From the NCBI GenBank assembly GCA_044374195.1, contig JBILOY010000010.1, positions 1 to 64,000 on the forward strand: DNA of 64,000 nucleotides. The letters run 5' to 3'. Positions 34,181 through 43,320 of the stretch are shown piece after piece. The notes below the pieces were generated by a model. It made no database searches, was not told the DNA's origin, and was given only the letters and a program-made list of their open reading frames with translations. Positions within the stretch are counted from its first letter, which is position 1, and the number at the start of each line of letters is the position of its first letter. This stretch comes from CAIKZY01 sp044374195. GTDB taxonomy: Bacteria > Actinomycetota > Actinomycetes > S36-B12. A program made the translations under genes and the position numbers.

Positions 34181-35008
34181 GTGTCCACTACTAAGGGCGC
34201 CCTCGTGCTCTCGTTTTCTCTCGTGGTCGCATTAGTCGGCATTGTGATCGCCACTCCGGCGCACGCATCAAGTTTGCTCTTCTCGAACACAACCACCGCC
34301 GATGGACTCGGCAACAATGGCGTCCGTGGGGTGCAGGCAGTTGGCAGCAGCGTGTACGCCGCCACCAACGGTGGCCTGAGCATCTCCACCGACGGAGGCG
34401 CGACCTTCACCAACAGAACAACCATCGATGGACTCGGCAACAATGGCGTCCGCGGGGTGCAGGCAGTTGGCACCACCGTATACGCCGCCACCACCGGTGG
34501 CCTGAGCATCTCCACCGACGGAGGCGCGACCTTCACCAACAGAACTACCGCCAATGGACTCGTCAACAACACTGTCAACGGGGTGTTCGCAGTTGGCAGC
34601 AGCGTGTACGCCGCCACCTCTGGTGGCCTGAGCATCACCACCGACGGAGGCGCGAGCTTCACCAACTACACCACCACCGATGGACTCGGCAACAACATCG
34701 TCTACGGGATGTACGTAGTTGGCAGCACCGCATACGCCGCCACCGCTGGTGGGTTGAGCATCAGCGGCGCTATTGGCCCAGCCACAGATGACCAATCATC
34801 CGGCCCTCCGCCCATATTGCAGCAGTTTGGTAAGCCGGCATCAGGCACCTGCAACGACGCCGCTTCTCTTTCGCTCAACTGGTCCGGTGTGCCAGGCAAT
34901 GGCTGGGTGGAGTCTTGGGCCCAGTGGCCGAACAGTGGCAACGGTGGTTTCGTGTGCACCCGCACACTCATCTACAGCACCACGCAAGCGAAGTGGATTG
35001 TCGGCTAG
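34181..35008 (+). CDS. Secreted propeller-repeat protein with shared C-terminal domain
   Basis: A 275-residue protein from GTG 34181 behind AAGGAG. The signal peptide ends near AHA-SS (residue 30). Four 42-residue repeats follow, each with DGLGNN...VYAAT.GGLSISTDGGATFTN, like blades of a sialidase/Reg_prop-type beta-propeller. Four blades are few for a closed propeller, so it may oligomerise. The last ~65 residues share the FGKP...LNWSGV...GWVESWAQW...VCTRTLIY domain with the Ig-repeat protein. It is probably exposed at the cell surface. Confidence 0.7.
   Translation: MSTTKGALVLSFSLVVALVGIVIATPAHASSLLFSNTTTADGLGNNGVRGVQAVGSSVYAATNGGLSISTDGGATFTNRTTIDGLGNNGVRGVQAVGTTVYAATTGGLSISTDGGATFTNRTTANGLVNNTVNGVFAVGSSVYAATSGGLSITTDGGASFTNYTTTDGLGNNIVYGMYVVGSTAYAATAGGLSISGAIGPATDDQSSGPPPILQQFGKPASGTCNDAASLSLNWSGVPGNGWVESWAQWPNSGNGGFVCTRTLIYSTTQAKWIVG
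34292..34765 (+). repeat. 126-bp in-frame repeats encoding propeller blades
   Basis: Units run at about 34292-34417, 34418-34543 and 34544-34669, with a partial fourth from 34670. The first two are nearly identical at the DNA level, indicating recent expansion. Confidence 0.85.
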
Positions 35009-35031
35009 ATCCAGTTCACCGGTGCGACCAG

Positions 35032-35126
35032 CGAAACGTCAGCAGCCCGTACCCCTCATCGAGGAGTGCGGGCTGCTTCGTGTTGCACGGGGAAATGACG
35101 AAGGCCCCGGGATCGCCGGGGCCCTG
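35032..35126 (-). terminator. 95-bp repeat copy 4, terminator of tRNA-Leu
   Basis: This copy lies directly downstream of tRNA-Leu on the minus strand. Its GC-rich hairpin (GGCCCCGG-CGATC-CCGGGGCC, 35103-35123) is followed on that strand by TTCGTCATTT. A second inverted repeat (AGCAGCCCG/CGGGCTGCT) is further out and may end the propeller gene on the plus strand. It matches copy 3 at 93 of 95 positions. Confidence 0.7.
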
Positions 35127-35131
35127 TCTTG

Positions 35132-35215
35132 TGCGCGAGGGGGGAGTTGAACCCCCACACCCTTTCGAGTACACGGACCTGAACCGTGCGCGTCTGCCTA
35201 TTCCGCCACTCGCGC
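35132..35215 (-). tRNA. tRNA-Leu (anticodon CAG)
   Basis: An 84-base class II tRNA. The acceptor pairs GCGCGAG with CTCGCGC, the anticodon stem-loop is CACGG-TTCAGGT-CCGTG with anticodon CAG, a variable arm is present, and the T arm is GGGGGTTCAACTCCCCC. CCA is not encoded. It lies beside fhaA as in other Actinomycetia. Confidence 0.95.
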
Positions 35216-35283
35216 TTGCCTGTTGTCTCCAAGGCCCGTGAAGGCTACCACCCAGGGAAATGGCTCCGCCAATGCCGATCTGG

Positions 35284-35961
35284 TCAGGAGACGTTGACTC
35301 GCCGGAACACCACGGCGAGCACGATGAGACCCACGGGAAGCCAGGTCGAGATGGGGTAGGAGAAGAGCGATACAACCCCGATCAGCAGGAAGAAGCCCGC
35401 GTAGACCCATGCCTTGAGCTGACCTCGCTCATCGGCGGGATTGCTGTCGTCCAAAAGGGCTGGACGCCGGCGAGCGTGACGGCCGATCAAGCCACCCACT
35501 GCACTGATCGCCGCCAGGGTGCCCCAATAGAAGAGACCAACGCCCGCCTGATCGCTCACCACATCGGCGCTGCCGAAGACCAGTGAGACGCCGTACATCG
35601 TGGTGGGCCAAGGGAGCAGGGCAATGAGAAGCAGCCAGACCAGGTTGAGCCAGAAGACAGTCGAGTCGTAGCCCCGCATGTGATTGAGGATCCGGTTATG
35701 GGCCAGCCACATGACGCCCACGATCAAGAAGGTGAAGCAGAACGAGCCGATCTGGCCACCGTTATCGGTGATGACCGTCCACACGCTCTCACTCGAAGAA
35801 TCCCGGCGAATCCCCACAATGGAGAGCACGTTGACCGTCATCGCGACCGCCACGATGGCGTCGCTCATGTTGATCAGACGATCGAAGGCACGACCCGTGC
35901 TGATTCCGGCCTTGACGTCGACCTGCTTCTGCTCGCGCTCGCTCAACGCCTCGGATTCCAT
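35284..35961 (-). CDS. TMEM175/DUF1211-family membrane protein
   Basis: A 225-residue membrane protein with about six hydrophobic spans. The first contains RLINMSDAIVAVAMTVNVL, matching the family's R-x-x-x-F-S-D signature (here M in place of F), which lines the pore in bacterial TMEM175 potassium channels. The second span group includes MWLAHNRILNHMRGYD, also typical. Most bacterial members have six spans and form tetramers. ATG 35961 is used. Neighbours are tRNA-Leu and the divergent fhaA operon, with no functional link. Confidence 0.8.
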   Translation of the reverse strand: MESEALSEREQKQVDVKAGISTGRAFDRLINMSDAIVAVAMTVNVLSIVGIRRDSSSESVWTVITDNGGQIGSFCFTFLIVGVMWLAHNRILNHMRGYDSTVFWLNLVWLLLIALLPWPTTMYGVSLVFGSADVVSDQAGVGLFYWGTLAAISAVGGLIGRHARRRPALLDDSNPADERGQLKAWVYAGFFLLIGVVSLFSYPISTWLPVGLIVLAVVFRRVNVS

Positions 35962-36130
35962 GTCCGAGTTCTAGCAGCCTGAGCAAGTAGCGGCAATCAC
36001 CGCGGACTGCGGCTTTCCTGCGGTGCGGGAGAGTGATGGCCACGCCTTCGCGGGTTAGCATCGAGGCTCAGGGATTCACGCTTATATGGGTGCATCTCCC
36101 GCTCGGTCAGATACGTCGTCACTCGGAGGC

Positions 36131-36823
36131 ATGGTGGGCCTGCTGGAACGGTTCGAGGATTCCCTCGACCGCATCGTCAACGGGGCCTTTGCGCGCGCAT
36201 TCAAGGCTGAGGTTCAGCCGGTCGAGATCGCCTCGGCGCTGCAGCGAGAGATCGATGATCGAGCCGCGGTTGTCGACCGCGATCGCACCGTGATCCCGAA
36301 CGTGTTCATCATCGAGCTCTCTGATCATGACTACAAGCGACTGTCCGTGTTCAAGGACGCCCTGCAGGTCGAGCTCTCCACGCTCGTCACCGATTACGGC
36401 CGCGAGCAGCGCTACACCCTGCTCGGCCCCGTTTCAGTCACCCTCGGCGCCGATGACGAGCTCGACACTGGCATCTTCCGCGTGCGAAGCGAGGCACGGG
36501 CCGAGGTCAGTGCAGCAGTGAGTGGCTCCTCAGCCGAGGCGGCCGGTGATACGCATCCGCGCCTGGTCATCGGTGGCACGGCATACCCACTGGTGCGTGC
36601 TGTCACGCGCATCGGTCGCGGCAGCGACTCAGACATCCGCATCGATGACCCTGGCGCATCGCGTAATCACTGCGAGATCGTCATGGGTGATCCCGTTGTC
36701 GTCCGCGATCTCAAGTCGACTAACGGCACCATGGCGGGCGGCGAGAAAATCACTGAGATGGCGCTTGTCGATGGCACTGCGATTTCCATCGGATCGACAA
36801 CGCTGGTCTACCGGAACGGCTGA
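36131..36823 (+). CDS. fhaA: FhaA: DUF3662 + FHA domain protein
   Basis: A 230-residue protein. The N-terminal DUF3662 part begins VGLLERFEDSLDRIVNGAFA and contains EVQPVEIASALQREIDDRA, near-invariant in FhaA. The C-terminal FHA domain (about 145-230) has the phosphothreonine-binding GRGSDSDIRI, SRNHCEI and STNGT motifs. FhaA binds phosphorylated partners such as the MviN pseudokinase domain and regulates peptidoglycan synthesis. A GGAGG at 36125-36129 fits GTG 36134 best, with ATG 36131 alongside; the longer frame from 36086 is unlikely. Confidence 0.93.
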   Translation: MVGLLERFEDSLDRIVNGAFARAFKAEVQPVEIASALQREIDDRAAVVDRDRTVIPNVFIIELSDHDYKRLSVFKDALQVELSTLVTDYGREQRYTLLGPVSVTLGADDELDTGIFRVRSEARAEVSAAVSGSSAEAAGDTHPRLVIGGTAYPLVRAVTRIGRGSDSDIRIDDPGASRNHCEIVMGDPVVVRDLKSTNGTMAGGEKITEMALVDGTAISIGSTTLVYRNG

Positions 36824-36825
36824 TC

Positions 36826-37320
36826 GTGTCCGAGCTCGCGCTCACCCTCATCCGCCTCGGCTTCCTCGCGCTGCTGTGGGCATTCGTGCTGATCACCGTG
36901 TTTGTCCTGCGCCGTGATCTCAAGCAGCCCGCTGATGCACGACCCATGGCCACCCGCTCGTCTCGGGGAGCAAAGCTGCCGAAGGCACCTCGCGCCGAGA
37001 AGGTGAAGGCGCCCAGGGCCTCGAAGGTCAAGGGCACCAAACTGGTAGTTACCGAAGGCCCGCTCGCCGGCACAGTGGTTCCGCTTGATGGTGCGCAGGT
37101 CACCATCGGTCGTGCACCTGATTCGACGATCGTGATCGACGATGACTACGCCTCAAGTCGTCATGCACGCGTGTACTCCTCTGAGGGCACCTGGGTAGTC
37201 GAGGATCTCGGCTCCACCAATGGCACCTGGATCGAGCGCACGCGCATCACCACGCCCACGGTTCTCCCGGTCGGCGCACCGTTGCGTGTTGGCCGCACAA
37301 CCTTGCAACTGCAGAAGTAG
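36826..37320 (+). CDS. fhaB: FhaB: membrane-anchored FHA protein (FipA-type)
   Basis: A 164-residue protein from GTG 36826, two bases after fhaA. An N-terminal span (LIRLGFLALLWAFVLITVFVL) is followed by a basic Lys/Ala/Pro linker and a C-terminal FHA domain with GRAPDSTIVI, SSRHARVY and STNGTWIE. FhaB/FipA interacts with FtsZ and PBPs in mycobacteria. It is cotranscribed with fhaA and pstP. Confidence 0.93.
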   Translation: MSELALTLIRLGFLALLWAFVLITVFVLRRDLKQPADARPMATRSSRGAKLPKAPRAEKVKAPRASKVKGTKLVVTEGPLAGTVVPLDGAQVTIGRAPDSTIVIDDDYASSRHARVYSSEGTWVVEDLGSTNGTWIERTRITTPTVLPVGAPLRVGRTTLQLQK

Positions 37321-37325
37321 CTGCC

Positions 37326-38693
37326 ATGACACTTCAGTTGCGTTACGCCGCCAAGAGCGATGTTGGCCTGGTGCGCCAGGGCAATGAAGATTCTGGCTAC
37401 GCCGGTCCACGTTTGCTGATGGTGGCCGATGGCATGGGTGGGCATGCAGCCGGTGAACTCGCATCAGCGACCGCAGTTGCCATCGTCGCCGATCTCGATG
37501 TGCACCCCCCGTCAGATGCTGAGGTGCTCTCCGAGCTGTCAACATCCATCGAAGACGCTGGTGATTCGATCGGTGCCACGATCGACAGTGACCCCGAACT
37601 TGCCGGAATGGGCACCACCGTGACAGGCGTCTTCTGGCTAGACGGACGCCTGGCGATCGTGCACGTCGGTGACTCCCGCGCTTACCTGCTGCGCGATGGC
37701 GAGCTGCTTCAACTCACTCATGATCACACCTATGTGCAGACCCTTGTCGATGCAGGGCGCATCACCGAGGACGAAGCTGCGATACACCCGCGCCGTTCAC
37801 TGCTCATGCGCGCACTCGATGGCGTCAATCCTGTTGAGGCTGATCTCTCCATTCGTGAGGCTCGCGTGGGCGATCGGTTGTTGCTGTGCACTGATGGCCT
37901 CTCCGGTGTGATGAGCGCCGAAGAGATTCAGGCGCGGCTGCGCGATGGTGATCCCACCGGTGCTGTGACCCGACTGGTCGACTTCGCGCTCGAGCGCGGA
38001 GCGCCCGACAACGTGACAGTCGTGGTTGCCGACGTGATCGAGGTTGCGGACTCCGAGGCAACTACAGCCGTCACCGCTGCTGCTCGAGTTGTTGTCGGCG
38101 CCGCGGGCGAACCACGCGTGCGCTTTCGACTGCCGCATGTGCGTTTCCCGGATGATGCGCAGCCTGACCCGGATCGCCCCGACGCTCCGCCGCCCGTCGA
38201 AGGTGGACCTCCCACGGCTGAGCAGCCGCTGATCGACTCAGCACTGATCGTGCCTGCCGCCGAGACTGCTCGGCGAACAGCAGCGCGTGATGCGGTCGAT
38301 GCCGAGGTCTCACGCATCAAGCGGCGCCGCCGGGTGATCGTGTGGTCAATCGTCGTCGTTCTGATCCTGGCGATCGCTGGCGCTCTCATCGCCACACGTG
38401 CCTGGATCAACACCCAGTGGTACGTGGCAGTCAATGGCAGCGCGGGCACCGGCAGTATCGCGATCTACAACGGCGTGCCTGGTTCACTCCTCGGCGTCAA
38501 TCTCGCGTCGCTCGATACCGAATCGACAGTGACCGTGGGCGAACTTCCGCTCTTCGACCAAGAACTCGTGAGCAAGGGCATCCCCGCCGCCAGCCAGGCA
38601 GATGCCCAGCGCATCGTCACCGAGCTTGCCGCGCGCGCCACGGCCTGCAAGGCGATCTTCCCGCCCGCGGGTTGTCCAGGAGCCACCACGTGA
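37326..38693 (+). CDS. pstP: PstP: PP2C-family Ser/Thr protein phosphatase
   Basis: A 455-residue phosphatase that reverses PknB signalling. The PP2C domain (about 1-240) shows the metal-binding motifs NEDSGY, VADGMGGHAAGE, VGDSRAYLLRDG, LLCTDGLSG and APDNVTVVV. One membrane span follows near residue 340 (VIVWSIVVVLILAIAGALIA) after an acidic, Pro-rich linker, then an outer domain of about 85 residues. This is the usual PstP layout. ATG 37326 is five bases after fhaB; the end overlaps rodA by four bases. Confidence 0.95.
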   Translation: MTLQLRYAAKSDVGLVRQGNEDSGYAGPRLLMVADGMGGHAAGELASATAVAIVADLDVHPPSDAEVLSELSTSIEDAGDSIGATIDSDPELAGMGTTVTGVFWLDGRLAIVHVGDSRAYLLRDGELLQLTHDHTYVQTLVDAGRITEDEAAIHPRRSLLMRALDGVNPVEADLSIREARVGDRLLLCTDGLSGVMSAEEIQARLRDGDPTGAVTRLVDFALERGAPDNVTVVVADVIEVADSEATTAVTAAARVVVGAAGEPRVRFRLPHVRFPDDAQPDPDRPDAPPPVEGGPPTAEQPLIDSALIVPAAETARRTAARDAVDAEVSRIKRRRRVIVWSIVVVLILAIAGALIATRAWINTQWYVAVNGSAGTGSIAIYNGVPGSLLGVNLASLDTESTVTVGELPLFDQELVSKGIPAASQADAQRIVTELAARATACKAIFPPAGCPGATT

Positions 38694-40078
38694 GCATTCC
38701 TGCCTTCAGGCAGCCCACGCGTCGCGGAGTTGAGCTTCTCCTGCTCGTGTTCGCGTGGCTCATCGGTGTGCTGGGCGTGCTGCAGATCGGCTGGGCTACC
38801 GGCGAGGGCACTCCGTCGCGGTTGTGGATCACCATCGCCGTAGTGGGAGCCCTCGCTCTCGCTATGCACATCACCGTCCGGTTTACCGCTCCGTACGCCG
38901 ACCCGATCATGCTGCCGATCACCACACTGCTGACGATTCTCGGCCTCGTGATGATCTATCGCATTGACGTCTCGGCAGCGCAACGTGCGATTCGCAATGA
39001 CGCGCCTCTGCCGACGCCTGACGTGTATGCGCAGTTGACCTGGTTCGCGATTGCCGTGGTGCTGTTCATTGCCGTGCTGGTGCTCGTGCGTGATCATCGG
39101 CGCCTGCAGCGCTATACCTATACCTTCGGCCTGATCGGCATCGTGCTGCTCGTGCTGCCATTAGCGCCGGTGATCGGAACCACGGTTAACGGCGCCACCT
39201 TGTGGGTGCGCATGTTCGGCCTGTCATTCCAGCCCGGTGAGCTCGCGAAGATCTTGCTGACAATCTTCTTCGCTGGGTACCTCGTCGTGAAGCGTGACTC
39301 ACTCGCGCTCGTGCGCTCAAAGTTCCTCGGCCTTGGATTTCCGCGCCCGAAGGATCTCGGCCCTTTGCTCATCGCGTGGCTCATCTCGCTCGCGGTTCTC
39401 GTCTTCGAGAACGATCTGGGCACGTCAATGCTGTTCTTCGGCCTGTTCGTCTCAATGCTCTACATCGCTACCCAGCGTCGCTCGTGGCTGGTGCTCGGCG
39501 CTGGTCTTTTTGTCATCGGCGCCGCTCTGTCGTACATGTTCTTCGGGCACGTGCGATTGCGCGTGCAGATCTGGCTCGACCCGTGGGCGTATGCGCAGGA
39601 CTCCGGCTACCAGATCGTGCAGAGCCTGTTCGGCTTCGCCAATGGCGGCCTGCTCGGTGCGGGCCTCGGCCAGGGTTTCCCGAATCTGGTGCCCTTTGCC
39701 AATACCGACTTCATCGTCGCCGCCCTAGGCGAGGAGATCGGCCTGACCGGCCTGATCGCAATGCTGCTGATGTACGGAATCCTGATTGAGCGCGGCCTGC
39801 GCACTGCGATCTCGGTGCGCGACTCCTTCGGCAAGCTACTGGCTGCGGGTCTGTCGATCACCTTGGCGCTGCAACTGTTCGTGATCGTCGGCGGTGTTAC
39901 CAAACTGATCCCGCTGACTGGCCTGACGACACCATTCCTCTCGTACGGTGGCTCGTCGCTGATTGCGAACTTCATCATCATCGGCCTGCTACTGCGCATC
40001 AGTGATCGCGCCCGTCGACCTGACGTCGACGGCCCCTCGGTCGATGAGGCACTCACCCAAGTGGTGAGAAGGCCGTGA
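38690..40078 (+). CDS. rodA: RodA: SEDS-family peptidoglycan glycosyltransferase
   Basis: A 462-residue polytopic protein with about 12 spans. SEDS hallmarks include FQPGELAKILL, LVFENDLGTSMLFFG (with the catalytic-type Asp in END), FPNLVPFANTDFIVAALGEEIG and the C-terminal LTGLTTPFLSYGGSSLIANF. It polymerises lipid II with the class B PBP encoded next. GTG 38690 overlaps the pstP stop and has AGGAG upstream; the frame is open back to 38342 inside pstP, but that is a shadow. Called RodA rather than FtsW from the pbpA-pknB context. Confidence 0.93.
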   Translation: MSIPAFRQPTRRGVELLLLVFAWLIGVLGVLQIGWATGEGTPSRLWITIAVVGALALAMHITVRFTAPYADPIMLPITTLLTILGLVMIYRIDVSAAQRAIRNDAPLPTPDVYAQLTWFAIAVVLFIAVLVLVRDHRRLQRYTYTFGLIGIVLLVLPLAPVIGTTVNGATLWVRMFGLSFQPGELAKILLTIFFAGYLVVKRDSLALVRSKFLGLGFPRPKDLGPLLIAWLISLAVLVFENDLGTSMLFFGLFVSMLYIATQRRSWLVLGAGLFVIGAALSYMFFGHVRLRVQIWLDPWAYAQDSGYQIVQSLFGFANGGLLGAGLGQGFPNLVPFANTDFIVAALGEEIGLTGLIAMLLMYGILIERGLRTAISVRDSFGKLLAAGLSITLALQLFVIVGGVTKLIPLTGLTTPFLSYGGSSLIANFIIIGLLLRISDRARRPDVDGPSVDEALTQVVRRP

Positions 40079-41517
40079 ATCGTCAGATTCGTCGCATCGG
40101 ATTCGTCCTCGCAATCATGCTCGTCGCACTGATCGTCAATCTGACGATCATTCAGGTGTTCATGGCTCGCGACTATCGCGATCGGCCGGGTAATCAACGC
40201 ATCCTGCTTGCCGAATACGACCGCGAGCGGGGGCCGATCCTGGTGGGTAACGAGCCGGCTGCCCGGTCTGTCGAAACAGGCAACACGCTTCGATACCAGC
40301 GCGAGTACAGCAACGGACCATTGTTCGCGCCGGTCACCGGCTTCTACTCACTGGTGTACGGGGCGACCGGCCTCGAGCGCACCGAGAACAACATCCTCAA
40401 CGGCAAGAGCGACCTGTTCTTCGTCGACCGTGTCCAGCAGTTGTTCGCCGGCCGACAGCGAACCGGCGGGGCCGTCACCACAACGATTAATGCGGCGGCG
40501 CAGGAAGCGGCATTCAAGGGACTCGGCAACAAGGTCGGTGCAGTCGTCGCCATCGAGCCGGCCACTGGTCGCATCCTGGCCTCGGTTCAGTCGCCTTCCT
40601 TTGATCCGAACAAGCTCACGGACCACGACCCAGCTTCAATCCGCGAGTACTACGAGGCCTTGCGCGATGACCCCACCAAGCCACTTCTCAATCGTCCGAT
40701 CGTGGCACTCAACCCGCCTGGTTCCACTTTCAAGCTCGTGACCACCGCGGCGGCACTTGCCTCGGGTCAGTACACGCCTGACTCGATCCTGCCCGGCCCT
40801 CGCGCGTACACGCTGCCGAATACCTCGACCCAGCTGCGCAACTGGAACGGCAAGTCCTGCGGCCCCAATGATCAGGTAACCCTGCGCGATGCACTCGCGC
40901 TGTCGTGCAACACCGCCTTCGCGTGGCTCGGGGTTCAGCTTGGCGACGATGCACTTCGCGCACAGTCGCAGAAGATGGGCTTTGACACCGCATTCGACAT
41001 CCCGCTGCGCGCAGCACGCTCGCTGTATCCCGAGAACCCCGACGTGCCGCAGACGGCGCTGACCGCCATCGGCCAGTACGACGTGCGCGCGACAGCCATG
41101 CAGATGGCCATGGTCGCCGCCGCCATCGGCAACGGAGGGGTCACGATGAAGCCCTATCTCGTTCAGGAGGTGCGCGGCCCAGATCTCGCGATCCTCAAGA
41201 CCACTCAGCCGGAGGTATTCGCAACAGCGATGACTGCCGCCGATGCGGCTACCGAGACGGAGATGATGGTCAACGTTGTCGAGAACGGCACCGGCTCCAA
41301 TGCCCAGATCCCGGGTGTGCGAGTGGCCGGTAAGACCGGTACCGCCCAGACGGGCAACGATCGCCCCTCTGTCGCCTGGTTCGTCTCCTTCGCGCCGGCC
41401 AAAGATCCGAAGGTTGCCGTGGCGGTCATGATCGAGGATGCCGGCGTCGCGGAGATCAGCGGCAATGCCCTGGCCGCCCCGATTGCCAAGAGTGTCATGA
41501 AGGCCGTTCTGCGCTGA
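40075..41517 (+). CDS. pbpA: PbpA: class B penicillin-binding protein
   Basis: A 480-residue peptidoglycan transpeptidase. An N-terminal anchor (IGFVLAIMLVALIVNLTIIQVF) is followed by a dimerisation domain and the transpeptidase domain. Active-site motifs are all present: SxxK as S-T-F-K at about residue 217-220, SxN as SCN in LALSCNTAF, and KTG in VAGKTGTAQ. It pairs with RodA for cell-wall growth. The start GTG 40075 overlaps the rodA stop (GTGA). Confidence 0.95.
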   Translation: MNRQIRRIGFVLAIMLVALIVNLTIIQVFMARDYRDRPGNQRILLAEYDRERGPILVGNEPAARSVETGNTLRYQREYSNGPLFAPVTGFYSLVYGATGLERTENNILNGKSDLFFVDRVQQLFAGRQRTGGAVTTTINAAAQEAAFKGLGNKVGAVVAIEPATGRILASVQSPSFDPNKLTDHDPASIREYYEALRDDPTKPLLNRPIVALNPPGSTFKLVTTAAALASGQYTPDSILPGPRAYTLPNTSTQLRNWNGKSCGPNDQVTLRDALALSCNTAFAWLGVQLGDDALRAQSQKMGFDTAFDIPLRAARSLYPENPDVPQTALTAIGQYDVRATAMQMAMVAAAIGNGGVTMKPYLVQEVRGPDLAILKTTQPEVFATAMTAADAATETEMMVNVVENGTGSNAQIPGVRVAGKTGTAQTGNDRPSVAWFVSFAPAKDPKVAVAVMIEDAGVAEISGNALAAPIAKSVMKAVLR

Positions 41518-41545
41518 CCCGCGCCTGACCTGAGAGCATGGAGAC

Positions 41546-43312
41546 ATGACAGTGAACGACGGTTCGACGCAGCGCATGCTCGGCGATCGCTATGAAATCG
41601 GCGAGGTCATCGGTCGAGGTGGCATGGCTGAGGTCCATGAGGGACGCGACCTGCGCCTGGGCCGTCGCGTGGCCGTCAAGATCCTGCGCCCTGACCTCGC
41701 CCGCGACCCCTCGTTCCAGGCACGCTTTCGCCGTGAGGCTCAGTCGGCGGCAGCCCTCAATCACCCGAACATCGTCGCGGTCTACGACACCGGTGAGGAT
41801 GTTCTGGCCGGCGAGGGCGCCGATGCGATCGTCGTGCCGTACATCGTCATGGAGTATGTCGATGGCATGACCTTGCGCCAGCTTCTGGCAAGCGGTCGTC
41901 GCCTGCTACCCGAGCGCGCCCTCGAGATCACAGGCGGGGTTCTTGCCGCACTCGACTACGCGCATCGTCATGGCATCGTCCACCGCGATATCAAGCCGGC
42001 GAACGTAATGCTCACACGCACCGGCGATGTGAAAGTGATGGACTTCGGCATCGCACGTGCGCTCAATGACGTTAGCAACACGATGACGGCAACCTCAGCA
42101 GTCATGGGTACCGCTCAGTACCTCTCGCCTGAGCAGGCACGAGGCGAGGTTGTCGATGCGCGCTCTGATCTCTATTCCGTTGGCGTGCTGCTCTTCGAGT
42201 TGCTCACTGGCCGACCGCCGTTTACCGGTGACTCACCTGTTTCGATTGCTTACCAGCACGTCAGCGAGATGCCGACCCCGCCGTCGCAGGTCGATAGCGG
42301 CGTCAGCCCCGAGATCGACGCGGTTGTCCTGCACTCGCTGTCGAAGCGCGCTGATGATCGCTACCAGACCGCTGCCGAGTTCCGCACTGATGTTGATCGC
42401 GCGGTCGCAGGCTCTCCGGTCACAGCCGCAGTGCCGATGGTCGTCGGTGAGCACACACAGCAGATGCCCGCTGTTGCGGCCGCAGGTCTCGACTATCGCG
42501 GTGAGTACCGCGATGACTACCGACGCCCCGCCCGCAAGCCGCGACGTGCCGGTTTCTGGATCATCTCCATCGTGGCGATCATCCTGGCGATCGTGGGCGC
42601 ACTCGTGATCGGTCGCTTCGTGCTCGGCAGCTCGAATCTCTCCCGCGTCGCGGTGCCCAACCTTGACGGCCTCACCATCGAGCAGGCGGCTTCCACCCTT
42701 GCCGACGCCAATCTTCAGCTGGGTGCGCAGACACCCGAGCTCTCCGATCGCCCCGATGGCACGGTAATCGCGCAGCAACCTGCTGCCGGTGAGCAGATCG
42801 AGCAGAACCAGACCGTCAACGTCACGGTGAGCAGTGGCAAGGAGCAGGCCACGGTGCCGCAACTGATCGCACTCACCTCACCGGAGTCGGCGCGAATAGC
42901 GCTCACTGATGCCGGGCTCAAACTCGGCATCGTTTCGCAGAAGGCATCCGATCAGCCATCGGGTTATGTACTCGAGCAGTCGCCGTCGGAGGGCACCCAG
43001 GTCGATGCCGGCACGATGGTAAACATCACGGTCTCCTCCGGTCTGGTGCAGGTACCGCCGGTCACCGGACTCAGCGAGGCACAGGCGCGCAGTGACCTGG
43101 CTCAGGCCGGTTTCGAGGCGCAGGTGGTCGAGCAGAATGACCCATCGATTACCGAGGGAACAGTTCTTGCTCAGTCGCCGAAGGCCGGCAGTGATCTCGC
43201 GCGTGGGTCGACGGTGACCATCACGGTGGCGATCACGATTCCCGAGCCAGAGCCCGAGCCTTCTATCGGCCCGACCGATACGCCTGTTGCCCCGCCTGTC
43301 GAGATCCCGTAA
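41546..43312 (+). CDS. pknB: PknB: PASTA-domain Ser/Thr protein kinase
   Basis: A 588-residue receptor kinase. Kinase residues visible are the G loop GRGGMAEVHEG, Lys45 in VAVKILR, HRD at 147-149 (HRDIKPANVML), DFG at 166-168, the activation loop Thr pair in MTATSAVMGTAQYLSPEQA, and GTAQYLSPE. One span lies near residue 345 (IISIVAIILAIVGALVIG), followed by three PASTA repeats (about 365-565) and an acidic Pro-rich tail. Mycobacterial PknB has four PASTA units; three is common elsewhere. It ends the fhaA-pknB operon, 28 bases after pbpA. Confidence 0.95.
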   Translation: MTVNDGSTQRMLGDRYEIGEVIGRGGMAEVHEGRDLRLGRRVAVKILRPDLARDPSFQARFRREAQSAAALNHPNIVAVYDTGEDVLAGEGADAIVVPYIVMEYVDGMTLRQLLASGRRLLPERALEITGGVLAALDYAHRHGIVHRDIKPANVMLTRTGDVKVMDFGIARALNDVSNTMTATSAVMGTAQYLSPEQARGEVVDARSDLYSVGVLLFELLTGRPPFTGDSPVSIAYQHVSEMPTPPSQVDSGVSPEIDAVVLHSLSKRADDRYQTAAEFRTDVDRAVAGSPVTAAVPMVVGEHTQQMPAVAAAGLDYRGEYRDDYRRPARKPRRAGFWIISIVAIILAIVGALVIGRFVLGSSNLSRVAVPNLDGLTIEQAASTLADANLQLGAQTPELSDRPDGTVIAQQPAAGEQIEQNQTVNVTVSSGKEQATVPQLIALTSPESARIALTDAGLKLGIVSQKASDQPSGYVLEQSPSEGTQVDAGTMVNITVSSGLVQVPPVTGLSEAQARSDLAQAGFEAQVVEQNDPSITEGTVLAQSPKAGSDLARGSTVTITVAITIPEPEPEPSIGPTDTPVAPPVEIP

Positions 43313-43320
43313 GGGATTCG

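Noticed and set aside
38342..38689. N-terminal extension of RodA to 38342
   Set aside because: This stretch lies inside pstP and is Arg-rich out-of-frame sequence; GTG 38690 has a ribosome site and gives the normal SEDS N-terminus.
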